Source of the DNA: Elmis aenea
Lineage: Eukaryota; Arthropoda; Insecta; Coleoptera; Elmidae
DNA length: 64,000 nucleotides
Assembly: GCA_947652605.1 (NCBI GenBank)
Contig: CANTFG010000048.1
Location: 206,618 to 270,617 of the forward strand
Reading direction: 5' to 3'
Shown: piece by piece, positions 1-11,712 of the stretch
Layout of the letters: the number at the start of each line of letters is the position of its first letter
Position numbering within the stretch: position 1 is the first letter of the stretch
Program-made: the position numbers and the translations under genes
The notes under the pieces: model-generated
What the model saw: only the letters and a program-made list of their open reading frames with translations
Database searches by the model: none
Told to the model about the DNA's origin: nothing

Positions 1-3000
1 TTTTCTCGAAAACGGCTCATACGATTTTGTTCAAATTTTAGTATGTTATAGAGTTTATTTTTCTTAGTATAATGCCGTTTGTCTCAACTATTTTGAAATT
101 TAATTTACAAAGTTATTCAAAAAATTAAAAATTTTGAAAATTTTTCTTGAAAACGGCTCATACGATTTTGTTCAAATTTCAGTATGTTATAGAGTTTATT
201 TTTCTTAGTATAATGCCGTTTGTCTTAACTATTTTGAAATTTAATTTACAAAGTTATTGAAAAAATTAAAAATTTTGAAATTTTTTCTCGAAAACGGCTC
301 TTACGATTTTGTTCAAATTTTAGAATGTTATAGAGTTTATTATTCTTAGTAAAATGCCGTTTGTCTTAACTATTTTGAAATTTAATTTACAAAGTTATTT
401 AAAAAATTAAAAATTTTGAAAATTTTTCTCGAAAACGGCTCATACGATTTTGTTCAAATTTTAGTATGTTATAGAGTTTATTTTTCTTAGTATAATGCCG
501 TTTGTCTCAACTATTTTGAAATTTAATTTACAAAGTTATTCAGAAAATTAAAAATTTTGAAAATTTTTCTCGAAAACGGCTCATACGATTTGGTTCAAAT
601 TTTAGTATGTTATAGAGTTTATTTTTCTTAGTATAATGCCGTTTGTCTCAACTATTTTGAAATTTAATTTACAAAGTAATTCAAAAAATTAAAAATTTTG
701 AAAATTTTTCTCGAAAACGGCTCATACGATTTTGTTCAAATTTTAGTATGTTATAGAGTTTATTTTTCTTAGTATAATGCCGTTTGTCTCAACTATTTTG
801 AAATTTAATTTACAAAGTTATTCAAAAAATTAAAAATTTTGAAAATTTTTCTCGAAAACGGCTCATACGATTTTGTTCAAATTTTAGTATGTTATAGAGT
901 TTATTTTTCTTAGTATAATGCCGTTTGTCTCAACTATTTTGAAATTTAATTTACAAAGTTATTCAGAAAATTAAAAATTTTGAAAATTTTTCTCGAAAAC
1001 GGCTCATACGATTTGGTTCAAATTTTAGTATGTTATAGAGTTTATTTTTCTTAGTATAATGCCGTTTGTCTCAACTATTTTGAAATTTAATTTACAAAGT
1101 AATTCAAAAAATTAAAAATTTTGAAAATTTTTCTCGAAAACGGCTCATACGATTTTGTTCAAATTTTAGTATGTTATAGAGTTTATTTTTCTTAGTATAA
1201 TGCCGTTTGTCTCAACTATTTTGAAATTTAATTTACAAAGTTATTCAGAAAATTAAAAATTTTGAAAATTTTTCTCGAAAACGGCTCATACGATTTGGTT
1301 CAAATTTTAGTATGTTATAGAGTTTATTTTTCTTAGTATAATGCCGTTTGTCTCAACTATTTTGAAATTTAATTTACAAAGTAATTCAAAAAATTAAAAA
1401 TTTTGAAAATTTTTCTCGAAAACGGCTCATACGATTTTGTTCAAATTTTAGTATGTTATAGAGTTTATTTTTCTTAGTATAATGCCGTTTGTCTCAACTA
1501 TTTTGAAATTTAATTTACAAAGTTATTCAAAAAATTAAAAATTTTGAAAATTTTTCTTGAAAACGGCTCATACGATTTTGTTCAAATTTCAGTATGTTAT
1601 AGAGTTTATTTTTCTTAGTATAATGCCGTTTGTCTCAACTATTTTGAAATTTAATTTACAAAGTTATTCAGAAAATTAAAAATTTTGAAAATTTTTCTCG
1701 AAAACGGCTCATACGATTTGGTTCAAATTTTAGTATGTTATAGAGTTTATTTTTCTTAGTATAATGCCGTTTGTCTCAACTATTTTGAAATTTAATTTAC
1801 AAAGTTATTCAAAAAATTAAAAATTTTGAAAATTTTTCTCGAAAACGGCTCATACGATTTTGTTCAAACTTTAGTATGTTATAGAGTTTATTTTTCTTAG
1901 TATAATGCCGTTTGTCTCAACTATTTTGAAATTTAATTTACAAAGTTATTCAAAAAATTAAAAATTTTGAAAATTTTTCTTGAAAACGGCTTTTACGATT
2001 TTGTTCAAATTTCAGTATGTTATAGAGTTTATTTTTCTTAGTATAATGCCGTTTGTCTTAACTATTTTGAAATTTAATTTACAAAGTTATTGAAAAAATT
2101 AAAAATTTTGAAATTTTTTCTCGAAAACGGCTCTTACGATTTTGTTCAAATTTTAGAATGTTATAGAGTTTATTATTCTTAGTAAAATGCCGTTTGTCTC
2201 AACTATTTTGAAATTTAATTTACAAAGTTATTCAGAAAATTAAAAATTTTGAAAATTTTTCTCGAAAACGGCTCATACGATTTGGTTCAAATTTTAGTAT
2301 GTTATAGAGTTTATTTTTCTTAGTATAATGCCGTTTGTCTCAACTATTTTGAAATTTAATTTACAAAGTAATTCAAAAAATTAAAAATTTTGAAAATTTT
2401 TCTCGAAAACGGCTCATACGATTTTGTTCAAATTTTAGTATGTTATAGAGTTTATTTTTCTTAGTATAATGCCGTTTGTCTCAACTATTTTGAAATTTAA
2501 TTTACAAAGTTATTCAAAAAATTAAAAATTTTGAAAATTTTTCTTGAAAACGGCTCATACGATTTTGTTCAAATTTCAGTATGTTATAGAGTTTATTTTT
2601 CTTAGTATAATGCCGTTTGTCTTAACTATTTTGAAATTTAATTTACAAAGTTATTGAAAAAATTAAAAATTTTGAAATTTTTTCTCGAAAACGGCTCTTA
2701 CGATTTTGTTCAAATTTTAGAATGTTATAGAGTTTATTATTCTTAGTAAAATGCCGTTTGTCTGAACTATTTTGAAATTTAATTTACAAAGTTATTCAAA
2801 AAATTAAAAATTTTGAAAATTTTTCTCGAAAACGGCTCATACGATTTTGTTCAAATTTTAGTCTGTTATAGAGTTTATTTTTCTTAGTATATTGCTGTTT
2901 GTCTTAACTATTTTGAAATTTAATTTACAAAGTTATTCAAAAAATTAAAAATTTTGAAAATTTTTCTCGAAAACGGCTCTTACGATTTTGTTCAAATTTT

Positions 3001-3093
3001 AGTATGTTATAGAGTTTATTTTTCTTAGTATAATGCCGTTTGTCGCAACTATTTTGAAAATTAATTTCCAAAGTTATTCAAAAAATTAAAAAT
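1..3093 (+). repeat. SatA block 1: about 22 tandem copies of a 141-bp satellite
   Basis: The monomer can be phased on the word ctcgaaaacggctcatacg. Starts at 5, 146, 287, 428 and 569 give a strict 141-bp period. Each unit carries an AT-only stretch near its end (attaaaaattttgaaaattt) and the conserved words gttatagagttt and atgccgtttgtc. Copies differ by a few diagnostic substitutions: gattttgttc or gatttggttc, gttattcaaa, gttattcag or gtaattc, and gtatgtta or gaatgtta. The block is open at the left edge of the window. It ends in a satA variant with gtcgcaac and aatttccaaag, immediately before the switch to satB. No ORF is maintained. The family was not recognised by name. Confidence 0.97.
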
Positions 3094-4018
3094 CGTATTT
3101 AGGGGCTAATAATCCTTAATTTGTTCATAACTAACGTGTATAAGAAGTTTGAAGCCATTTGCTGTAGTTTTAAGAAAATCGATTTTTTTGTCGAAAAAAG
3201 TGCAAAGACTATAGCCTTTGTACTTTTCCCATTTTTCGCGAAAAATTAAAAATCGTATTTAGGGGCTAATAATCCTTAACTTGCTCATAACTAACGTGTA
3301 TAAGAAGTTTGAAGCCATTTGCTGTAGTTTTAAGAAAATCGATTTTTTTGTCGAAAAAAGTGCAAAGACTATAGCCTTTGTACTTTTCCCATTTTTCGCG
3401 AAAAATTAAAAATCGTATTTAGGGGCTAATAATCCTTAACTTGCTCATAACTAACGTGTATAAGAAGTTTGAAGCCATTTGCTGTAGTTTTAAGAAAATC
3501 GATTTTTTTGTCGAAAAAAGTGCAAAGACTAGCCTTTGTACTTTTCCCATTTTTCGCGAAAAATTAAAAATCGTATTTAGGGGCTAATAATCCTTAATTT
3601 GCTCATAACTAACGTGTATAAGAAGTTTGAAGCCATTTGCTGTAGTTTTAAGAAAATCGATTTTTTTGTCGAAAAAAGTGCAAAGACTATAGCCATTGTA
3701 CTTTTCCCATTTTTCGCGAAAAATTAAAAATCGTATTTAGGGGCTAATAATCCTTAACTTGCTCATAACTAACGTGTATAAGAAGTTTGAAGCCATTTGC
3801 TGTAGTTTTAAGAAAATCGATTTTTTTGTCGAAAAAAGTGCAAAGACTATAGCCTTTGTACTTTTCCCATTTTTCGCGAAAAATTAAAAATCGTATTTAG
3901 GGGCTAATAATCCTTAACTTGCTCATAACTAACGTGTATAAGAAGTTTGAAGCCATTTGCTATAGTTTTAAGAAAATCGATTTTTTTGTCGAAAAAAGTG
4001 CAAAGAGTATATAGCCTT
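3094..4018 (+). repeat. SatB block 1: about 5.8 copies of a 160-bp satellite
   Basis: Units are phased on cgtatttaggggctaat at 3094, 3254 and 3414 (period 160), then 3572, where actatagcc is shortened to actagcc. The monomer contains the self-complementary word aaaatcgatttt and an imperfect hairpin, for example stem arms 3196-3207 and 3216-3227 around an 8-base loop. The last copy carries gctatag and gagtatatagcc before switching back to satA. SatB shares only the short word aaaaattaaaaat with satA, and that word is where the A-to-B switch falls. Confidence 0.96.
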
Positions 4019-5785
4019 CTTTTCGTAGTATTATGCCGTTTGTCTCAACTATTTTGAAATTTAATTTACAAAGTTATTCAAAAAATTAAAAATTTTGAAA
4101 ATTTTCCTCGAAAACGGCTCATACGATTTTGTTCAAATTTTAGTATGTTATAGAGTTTATTTTTCTTAGTATAATGCCGTTTGTCTCAACTATTTTGAAA
4201 TTTAATTTACAAAGTTATTCAAAAAATTAAAAATTTTGAAAATTTGTTTTGAAAACGGCTCATACGATTTTGTTCAAATTTCAGTATGTTATAGAGTTTA
4301 TTTTTCTTAGTATAATGCCGTTTGTCTCAACTATTTTGAAATTTAATTTACAAAGTTATTCAGAAAATTAAAAATTTTGAAAATTTTTCTCGAAGACGGC
4401 TCATACGATTTGGTTCAAATTTTAGTATGTTATAGAGTTTATTTTTCTTAGTATAATGCCGTTTGTCTCAACTATTTTGAAATTTAATTTACAAAGTTAT
4501 TCAAAAAATTAAAAATTTTGAAAATTTTTCTCGAAAACGGCTCATACGATTTTGTTCAAATTTTAGTATGTTATAGAGTTTATTTTTCTTAGTATAATGC
4601 CGTTTGTCTCAACTATTTTGAAATTTAATTTACAAAGTTATTCAAAAAATTAAAAATTTTGAAAATTTTTCTTGAAAACGGCTTTTACGATTTTGTTCAA
4701 ATTTCAGTATGTTATAGAGTTTATTTTTCTTAGTATAATGCCGTTTGTCTTAACTATTTTGAAATTTAATTTACAAAGTTATTGAAAAAATTAAAAATTT
4801 TGAAATTTTTTCTCGAAAACGGCTCTTACGATTTTGTTCAAATTTTAGAATGTTATAGAGTTTATTATTCTTAATAAAATGCCGTTTGTCTCAACTATTT
4901 TGAAATTTAATTTACAAAGTTATTCAGAAAATTAAAAATTTTGAAAATTTTTCTCGAAAACGGCTCATACGATTTGGTTCAAATTTTAGTATGTTATAGA
5001 GTTTATTTTTCTTAGTATAATGCCGTTTGTCTCAACTATTTTGAAATTTAATTTACAAAGTAATTCAAAAAATTAAAAATTTTGAAAATTTTTCTTGAAA
5101 ACGGCTCATACGATTTTGTTCAAATTTCAGTATGTTATAGAGTTTATTTTTCTTAGTATAATGCCGTTTGTCTTAACTATTTTGAAATTTAATTTACAAA
5201 GTTATTGAAAAAATTAAAAATTTTGAAAATTTTTCTCGAAAACGGCTCATACGATTTTGTTCAAATTTTAGTCTGTTATAGAGTTTATTTTTCTTAGTAT
5301 ATTGCCGTTTGTCTTAACTATTTTGAAATTTAATTTACAAAGTTATTCAAAAAATTAAAAATTTTGAAAATTTTTCTCGAAAACGGCTCTTACGATTTTG
5401 TTCAAATTTTAGAATGTTATAGAGTTTATTATTCTTAGTAAAATGCCGTTTGTCTGAACTATTTTGAAATTTAATTTACAAAGTTATTCAAAAAATTAAA
5501 AATTTTGAAAATTTTTCTCGAAAACGGCTCATACGATTTTGTTCAAATTTTAGTCTGTTATAGAGTTTATTTTTCTTAGTATATTGCCGTTTGTTTTAAC
5601 TATTTTGAAATTTAATTTACAAAGTTATTCAAAAAATTAAAAATTTTGAAAATTTTTCTCGAAAACGGCTCTTACGATTTTGTTCAAATTTTAGTATGTT
5701 ATAGAGTTTATTTTTCTTAGTATAATGCCGTTTGTCGCAACTATTTTGAAAATTAATTTCCAAAGTTATTCAAAAAATTAAAAAT
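4019..5785 (+). repeat. SatA block 2: about 12.5 copies of the 141-bp satellite
   Basis: The block enters satA part-way through the monomer at cttttcgtagtattatgccg and leaves at the aaaaattaaaaat word, so it holds n+0.5 units. Private variants match block 1 at a fixed offset of 2692 bp: gcttttacg at 1989 and 4681, and ctgaact at 2762 and 5454. The whole A/B segment was therefore duplicated. Internal unit order is not fully identical between the copies, which points to later conversion or exchange. Confidence 0.96.
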
Positions 5786-8700
5786 CGTATTTAGGGGCTA
5801 ATAATCCTTAATTTGTTCATAACTAACGTGTATAAGAAGTTTGAAGCCATTTGCTGTAGTTTTAAGAAAATCGATTTTTTTGTCGAAAAAAGTGCAAAGA
5901 CTATAGCCTTTGTACTTTTCCCATTTTTCGCGAAAAATTAAAAATCGTATTTAGGGGCTAATAATCTTTAACTTGCTCATAACTAACGTGTATAAGAAGT
6001 TTGAAGCCATTTGCTGTAGTTTTAAGAAAATCGATTTTTTTGTCGAAAAAAGTGCAAAGACTATAGCCTTTGTACTTTTCCCATTTTTCGCGAAAAATTA
6101 AAAATCGTATTTAGGGGCTAATAATCCTTAACTTGCTCATAACTAACGTGTATAAGAAGTTTGAAGCCATTTGCTGTAGTTTTAAGAAAATCGATTTTTT
6201 TGTCGAAAAAAGTGCAAAGACTATAGCCTTTGTACTTTTCCCATTTTTCGCGAAAAATTAAAAATCGTATTTAGGGGCTAATAATCCTTAACTTGCTCAT
6301 AACTAACGTGTATAAGAAGTTTGAAGCCATTTGCTGTAGTTTTAAGAAAATCGATTTTTTTGTCGAAAAAAGTGCAAAGACTATAGCCTTTGTACTTTTC
6401 CCATTTTTCGCGAAAAATTAAAAATCGTATTTAGGGGCTAATAATCCTTAACTTGCTCATAACTAACGTGTATAAGAAGTTTGAAGCCATTTGCTGTAGT
6501 TTTAAGAAAATCGATTTTTTTGTCGAAAAAAGTGCAAAGACTATAGCCTTTGTACTTTTCCCATTTTTCGCGAAAAATTAAAAATCGTATTTAGGGGCTA
6601 ATAATCCTTAACTTGCTCATAACTAACGTGTATAAGAAGTTTGAAGCCATTTGCTGTAGTTTTAAGAAAATCGATTTTTTTGTCGAAAAAAGTGCAAAGA
6701 CTATAGCCTTTGTACTTTTCCCATTTTTCGCGAAAAATTAAAAATCGTATTTAGGTTCTAATAATCCTTAATTTGCTCATAACTAACGTGTATAAGAAGT
6801 TTGAAGCCATTTGCTGTAGTTTTAAGAAAATCGATTTTTTTGTCGAAAAAAGTGCAAAGACTATAGCCATTGTACTTTTCCCATTTTTCGCAAAAAATTA
6901 AAAATCGTATTTAGGGGCTAATAATCCTTAACTTGCTCATAACTAACGTGTATAAGAAGTTTGAAGCCATTTGCTGTAGTTTTAAGAAAATCGATTTTTT
7001 TGTCGAAAAAAGTGCAGATATAGCCTTTGTACTTTTCCCATTTTTCGCGAAAAATTAAAAATCGTATTTAGGTTCTAATAATCCTTAATTTGCTCATAAC
7101 TAACGTGTATAAGAAGTTTGAAGCCATTTGCTGTAGTTTTAAGAAAATCGATTTTTTTGTCGAAAAAAGTGCAAAGACTATAGCCATTGTACTTTTCCCA
7201 TTTTTCGCGAAAAATTAAAAATCGTATTTAGGGGCTAATAATCCTTAACTTGCTCATAACTAACGTGTATAAGAAGTTTGAAGCCATTTGCTGTAGTTTT
7301 AAGAAAATCGATTTTTTTGTCGAAAAAAGTGCAAAGACTATAGCCTTTGTACTTTTCCCATTTTTCGCAAAAAATTAAAAATCGTATTTAGGGGCTAATA
7401 ATCCTTAACTTGCTCATAACTAACGTGTATAAGAAGTTTGAAGCCATTTGCTGTAGTTTTAAGAAAATCGATTTTTTTGTCGAAAAAAGTGCAAAGACTA
7501 TAGCCTTTGTACTTTTCCCATTTTTCGCGAAAAATTAAAAATCGTATTTAGGGGCTAATAATCCTTAACTTGCTCATAACTAACGTGTATAAGAAGTTTG
7601 AAGCCATTTGCTGTAGTTTTAAGAAAATCGATTTTTTTGTCGAAAAAAGTGCAAAGACTATAGCCTTTGTACTTTTCCCATTTTTCGCGAAAAATTAAAA
7701 ATCGTATTTAGGGGCTAATAATCCTTAACTTGCTCATAACTAACGTGTATAAGAAGTTTGAAGCCATTTGCTGTAGTTTTAAGAAAATCGATTTTTTTGT
7801 CGAAAAAAGTGCAAAGACTATAGCCTTTGTACTTTTCCCATTTTTCGCGAAAAATTAAAAATCGTATTTAGGGGCTAATAATCCTTAACTTGCTCATAAC
7901 TAACGTGTATAAGAAGTTTGAAGCCATTTGCTGTAGTTTTAAGAAAATCGATTTTTTTGTCGAAAAAAGTGCAAAGACTATAGCCTTTGTACTTTTCCCA
8001 TTTTTCGCGAAAAATTAAAAATCGTATTTAGGGGCTAATAATCCTTAACTTGCTCATAACTAACGTGTATAAGAAGTTTGAAGCCATTTGCTGTAGTTTT
8101 AAGAAAATCGATTTTTTTGTCGAAAAAAGTGCAAAGACTATAGCCTTTGTACTTTTCCCATTTTTCGCGAAAAATTAAAAATCGTATTTAGGTTCTAATA
8201 ATCCTTAATTTGCTCATAACTAACGTGTATAAGAAGTTTGAAGCCATTTGCTGTAGTTTTAAGAAAATCGATTTTTTTGTCGAAAAAAGTGCAAAGACTA
8301 TAGCCATTGTACTTTTCCCATTTTTCGCAAAAAATTAAAAATCGTATTTAGGGGCTAATAATCCTTAACTTGCTCATAACTAACGTGTATAAGAAGTTTG
8401 AAGCCATTTGCTGTAGTTTTAAGAAAATCGATTTTTTTGTCGAAAAAAGTGCAGATATAGCCTTTGTACTTTTCCCATTTTTCGCGAAAAATTAAAAATC
8501 GTATTTAGGTTCTAATAATCCTTAATTTGCTCATATCTAACGTGTATAAGAAGTTTGAAGCCATTTGCTGTAGTTTTAAGAAAATCGATTTTTTTGTCGA
8601 AAAAAGTGCAAAGACTATAGCCATTGTACTTTTCCCATTTTTCGCGAAAAATTAAAAATCGTATTTAGGGGCTAATAATCCTTAACTTGCTCATAACTAA

Positions 8701-8947
8701 CGTGTATAAGAAGTTTGAAGCCATTTGCTGTAGTTTTAAGAAAATCGATTTTTTTGTCGAAAAAAGTGCAAAGACTATAGCCTTTGTACTTTTCCCATTT
8801 TTCGCAAAAAATTAAAAATCGTATTTAGGGGCTAATAATCCTAAACTTGCTCATAACTAACGTGTATAAGAAGTTTGAAGCCATTTGCTGTAGTTTTAAG
8901 AAAATCGATTTTTTTGTCGAAAAAAGTGCAAAGAGTATATAGCCTTC
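5786..8947 (+). repeat. SatB block 2: about 19.8 copies of the 160-bp satellite
   Basis: This is the longest satB run. Rare variants expose an internal tandem duplication. Units with aggttctaat start at 6746, 7063, 8183 and 8500, giving pairs 317 bp apart repeated at an offset of 1437 bp (about nine units). The shortened word gtgcagatatagcc lies between the members of each pair. The block ends with gagtatatagcc and the standard B-to-A switch near 8947. Confidence 0.96.
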
Positions 8948-10135
8948 TTTTTGTAGTATTATGCCGTTTGTCTCAACTATTTTGAAATTTAATTTACAAA
9001 GTTATTCAAAAAATTAAAAATTTTGAAAATTTTCCTCGAAAACGGCTCATACGATTTTGTTCAAATTTTAGTATGTTATAGAGTTTATTTTTCTTAGTAT
9101 AATGCCGTTTGTCTCAACTATTTTGAAATTTAATTTACAAAGTTATTCAGAAAATTAAAAATTTTGAAAATTTTTCTCGAAAACGGCTCTTACGATTTTG
9201 TTCAAATTTTAGTATGTTATAGAGTTTATTTTTCTTAGTATAATGCCGTTTGTCTCAACTATTTTGAAATTTAATTTACAAAGTTATATATTGAAAATTT
9301 TTCTCGAAAACGGCTCTTACGATTTTGTTCAAATTTTAGAATGTTATAGAGTTTATTTTTCTTAGTATAATGCCGTTTGTCTCAACTATTTTGAAATTTA
9401 ATTTACAAAGTTATTCAAAAAATTAAAAATTTTGAAAATTTTTCTCGAAAACGGCTCTTACGATTTTGTTCAAATTTTAGTATGTTATAGAGTTTATTTT
9501 TCTTAGTATAATGCCGTTTGTCTCAACTATTTTGAAATTTAATTTCCAAAGTTATTCAAAAAATTAAAAATTTTGAAAATTTTCCTCGAAAACGGCTAAT
9601 ACGATTTTGTTCAAATTTTAGTATGTTATAGAGTTTATTTTTCTTAGTATAATGCCGTTTGTCTCAACTATTTTGAAATTTAATTTACAAAGTTATTCAA
9701 AAAATTAAAAATTTTGAAAATTTTTCTCGAAAACGGCTCATACGATTTTGTTCAAATTTTAGTATGTTATAGAGTTTATTTTTCTTAGTATAATGCCGTT
9801 TGTCTCAACTATTTTGAAATTTAATTTACAAAGTTATTCAAAAAATTAAAAATTTTGAAAATTTTTCTCGAAAACGGCTCATACGATTTTGTTTAAATTT
9901 AAGTATGTTATAGAGTTTATTTTTCTTAGTATAATGCCGTTTGTCTTAACTATTTTGAAATTTAATTTACAAAGTTATTGAAAAAATTAAAAATTTTGAA
10001 ATTTTTTCTCGAAAACGGCTCTTACGATTTTGTTCAAATTTTAGAATGTTATAGAGTTTATTTTTCTTAGTATAATGCCGTTTGTCTCAACTATTTTGAA
10101 AATTAATTTCCAAAGTTATTCAAAAAATTAAAAAT
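8948..10135 (+). repeat. SatA block 3: about 8.4 copies of the 141-bp satellite
   Basis: The block enters at ctttttgtagtattatgccg. One unit near 9283-9296 carries an internal deletion (gttatatattgaaaat replaces the usual gttattc plus AT stretch). The last copy has aaaattaatttccaaag, the variant that marks most A-to-B switches in the window. Confidence 0.95.
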
Positions 10136-10746
10136 CGTATTTAGGGGCTAATAATCCTTAACTTGCTCATAACTAACGTGAATAAGAAGTTTGAAGCCAT
10201 TTGCTGTAGTTTTAAGAAAATCGATTTTTTTGTCGAAAAAAGTGCAAAGACCATAGCCTTTGTACTTTTCCCATTTTTCGCGAAAAATTAAAAATCGTAT
10301 TTAGGGGCTAATAATCCTTAAATTGCTCATAACTAACGTGTATAAGAAGTTTGAAGCCATTTGCTGTAGTTTTTAGAAAATCGATTTTTTTGTCGAAAAA
10401 AGTGCAAAGACTATTATAGCCTTTGTACTTTTCCCATTTTTCGCAAAAAATTAAAAATCGTATTTAGGGGCTAATAATCCTTAACTTGCTCATAACTAAC
10501 GTGTATAAGAAGTTTGAAGCCATTTGCTGTAGTTTTAAGAAAATCGATTTTTTTGTCGAAAAAAGTGCAAAGACTATAGCCTTTGTACTTTTCCCATTTT
10601 TCGCGAAAAATTAAAAATCGTATTTAAGGGCTAATAATCCTTAACTTGCTCATAACTAACGTGTATAAGAAGTTTGAAGCCATTTGCTATAGTTTTAAGA
10701 AAATCGATTTTTTTGTCGAAAAAAGTGCAAAGAGTATATAGCCTTC
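10136..10746 (+). repeat. SatB block 3: about 3.8 copies of the 160-bp satellite
   Basis: This four-unit block (last unit partial) has private variants: cgtgaataag, agaccatagcc, ttaaattgctc, gtttttagaaa, actattatagcc, tatttaagggc and gctatag. All of them recur in the same order in satB block 4, which starts 967 bp downstream, so the two blocks are copies of one ancestral block. Confidence 0.96.
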
Positions 10747-11102
10747 TTTTTGTAGTATTATGCCGTTTGTCTCAACTATTTTGAAATTTAATTTACAAAG
10801 TTATTCAAAAAATTAAAAATTTTGAAAATTTTCCTCGAAAACGGCTCATACGATTTTGTTCAAATTTTAGTATGTTATAGAGTTTATTTTTCTTAGTATA
10901 ATGCCGTTTGTCTCAACTATTTTGAAATTTAATTTACAAAGTTATTCAGAAAATTAAAAATTTTGAAAATTTTTCTCGAAAACGGCTCTTACGATTTTGT
11001 TCAAATTTTAGTATGTTATAGAGTTTATTTTTCTTAGTATAATGCCGTTTGTCTCAACTATTTTGAAATTTAATTTCCAAAGTTATTCAAAAAATTAAAA
11101 AT
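10747..11102 (+). repeat. SatA block 4: about 2.5 copies of the 141-bp satellite
   Basis: This short satA block lies between two near-identical satB blocks. With the following satB block it forms a composite unit of 967 bp. The entry and exit points in the monomer are the standard ones. Confidence 0.95.
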
Positions 11103-11712
11103 CGTATTTAGGGGCTAATAATCCTTAACTTGCTCATAACTAACGTGAATAAGAAGTTTGAAGCCATTTGCTGTAGTTTTAAGAAAATCGATTTTTTTGT
11201 CGAAAAAAGTGCAAAGACCATAGCCTTTGTACTTTTCCCATTTTTCGCGAAAAATTAAAAATCGTATTTAGGGGCTAATAATCCTTAAATTGCTCATAAC
11301 TAACGTGTATAAGAAGTTTGAAGCCATTTGCTGTAGTTTTTAGAAAATCGATTTTTTTGTCGAAAAAAGTGCAAAGACTATTATAGCCTTTGTACTTTTC
11401 CCATTTTTCGCAAAAAATTAAAAATCGTATTTAGGGGCTAATAATCCTTAACTTGCTCATAACTAACGTGTATAAGAAGTTTGAAGCCATTTGCTGTAGT
11501 TTTAAGAAAATCGATTTTTTTGTCGAAAAAAGTGCAAAGACTATAGCCTTTGTACTTTTCCCATTTTTCGCGAAAAATTAAAAATCGTATTTAAGGGCTA
11601 ATAATCCTTAACTTGCTCATAACTAACGTGTATAAGAAGTTTGAAGCCATTTGCTATAGTTTTAAGAAAATCGATTTTTTTGTCGAAAAAAGTGCAAAGA
11701 GTATATAGCCTT
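11103..11712 (+). repeat. SatB block 4: about 3.8 copies, duplicate of block 3
   Basis: It has the same length as block 3 and the same ordered set of private substitutions. This is a recent duplication at an offset of 967 bp. It ends with gctatag and gagtatatagcc, then switches to satA. Confidence 0.96.
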
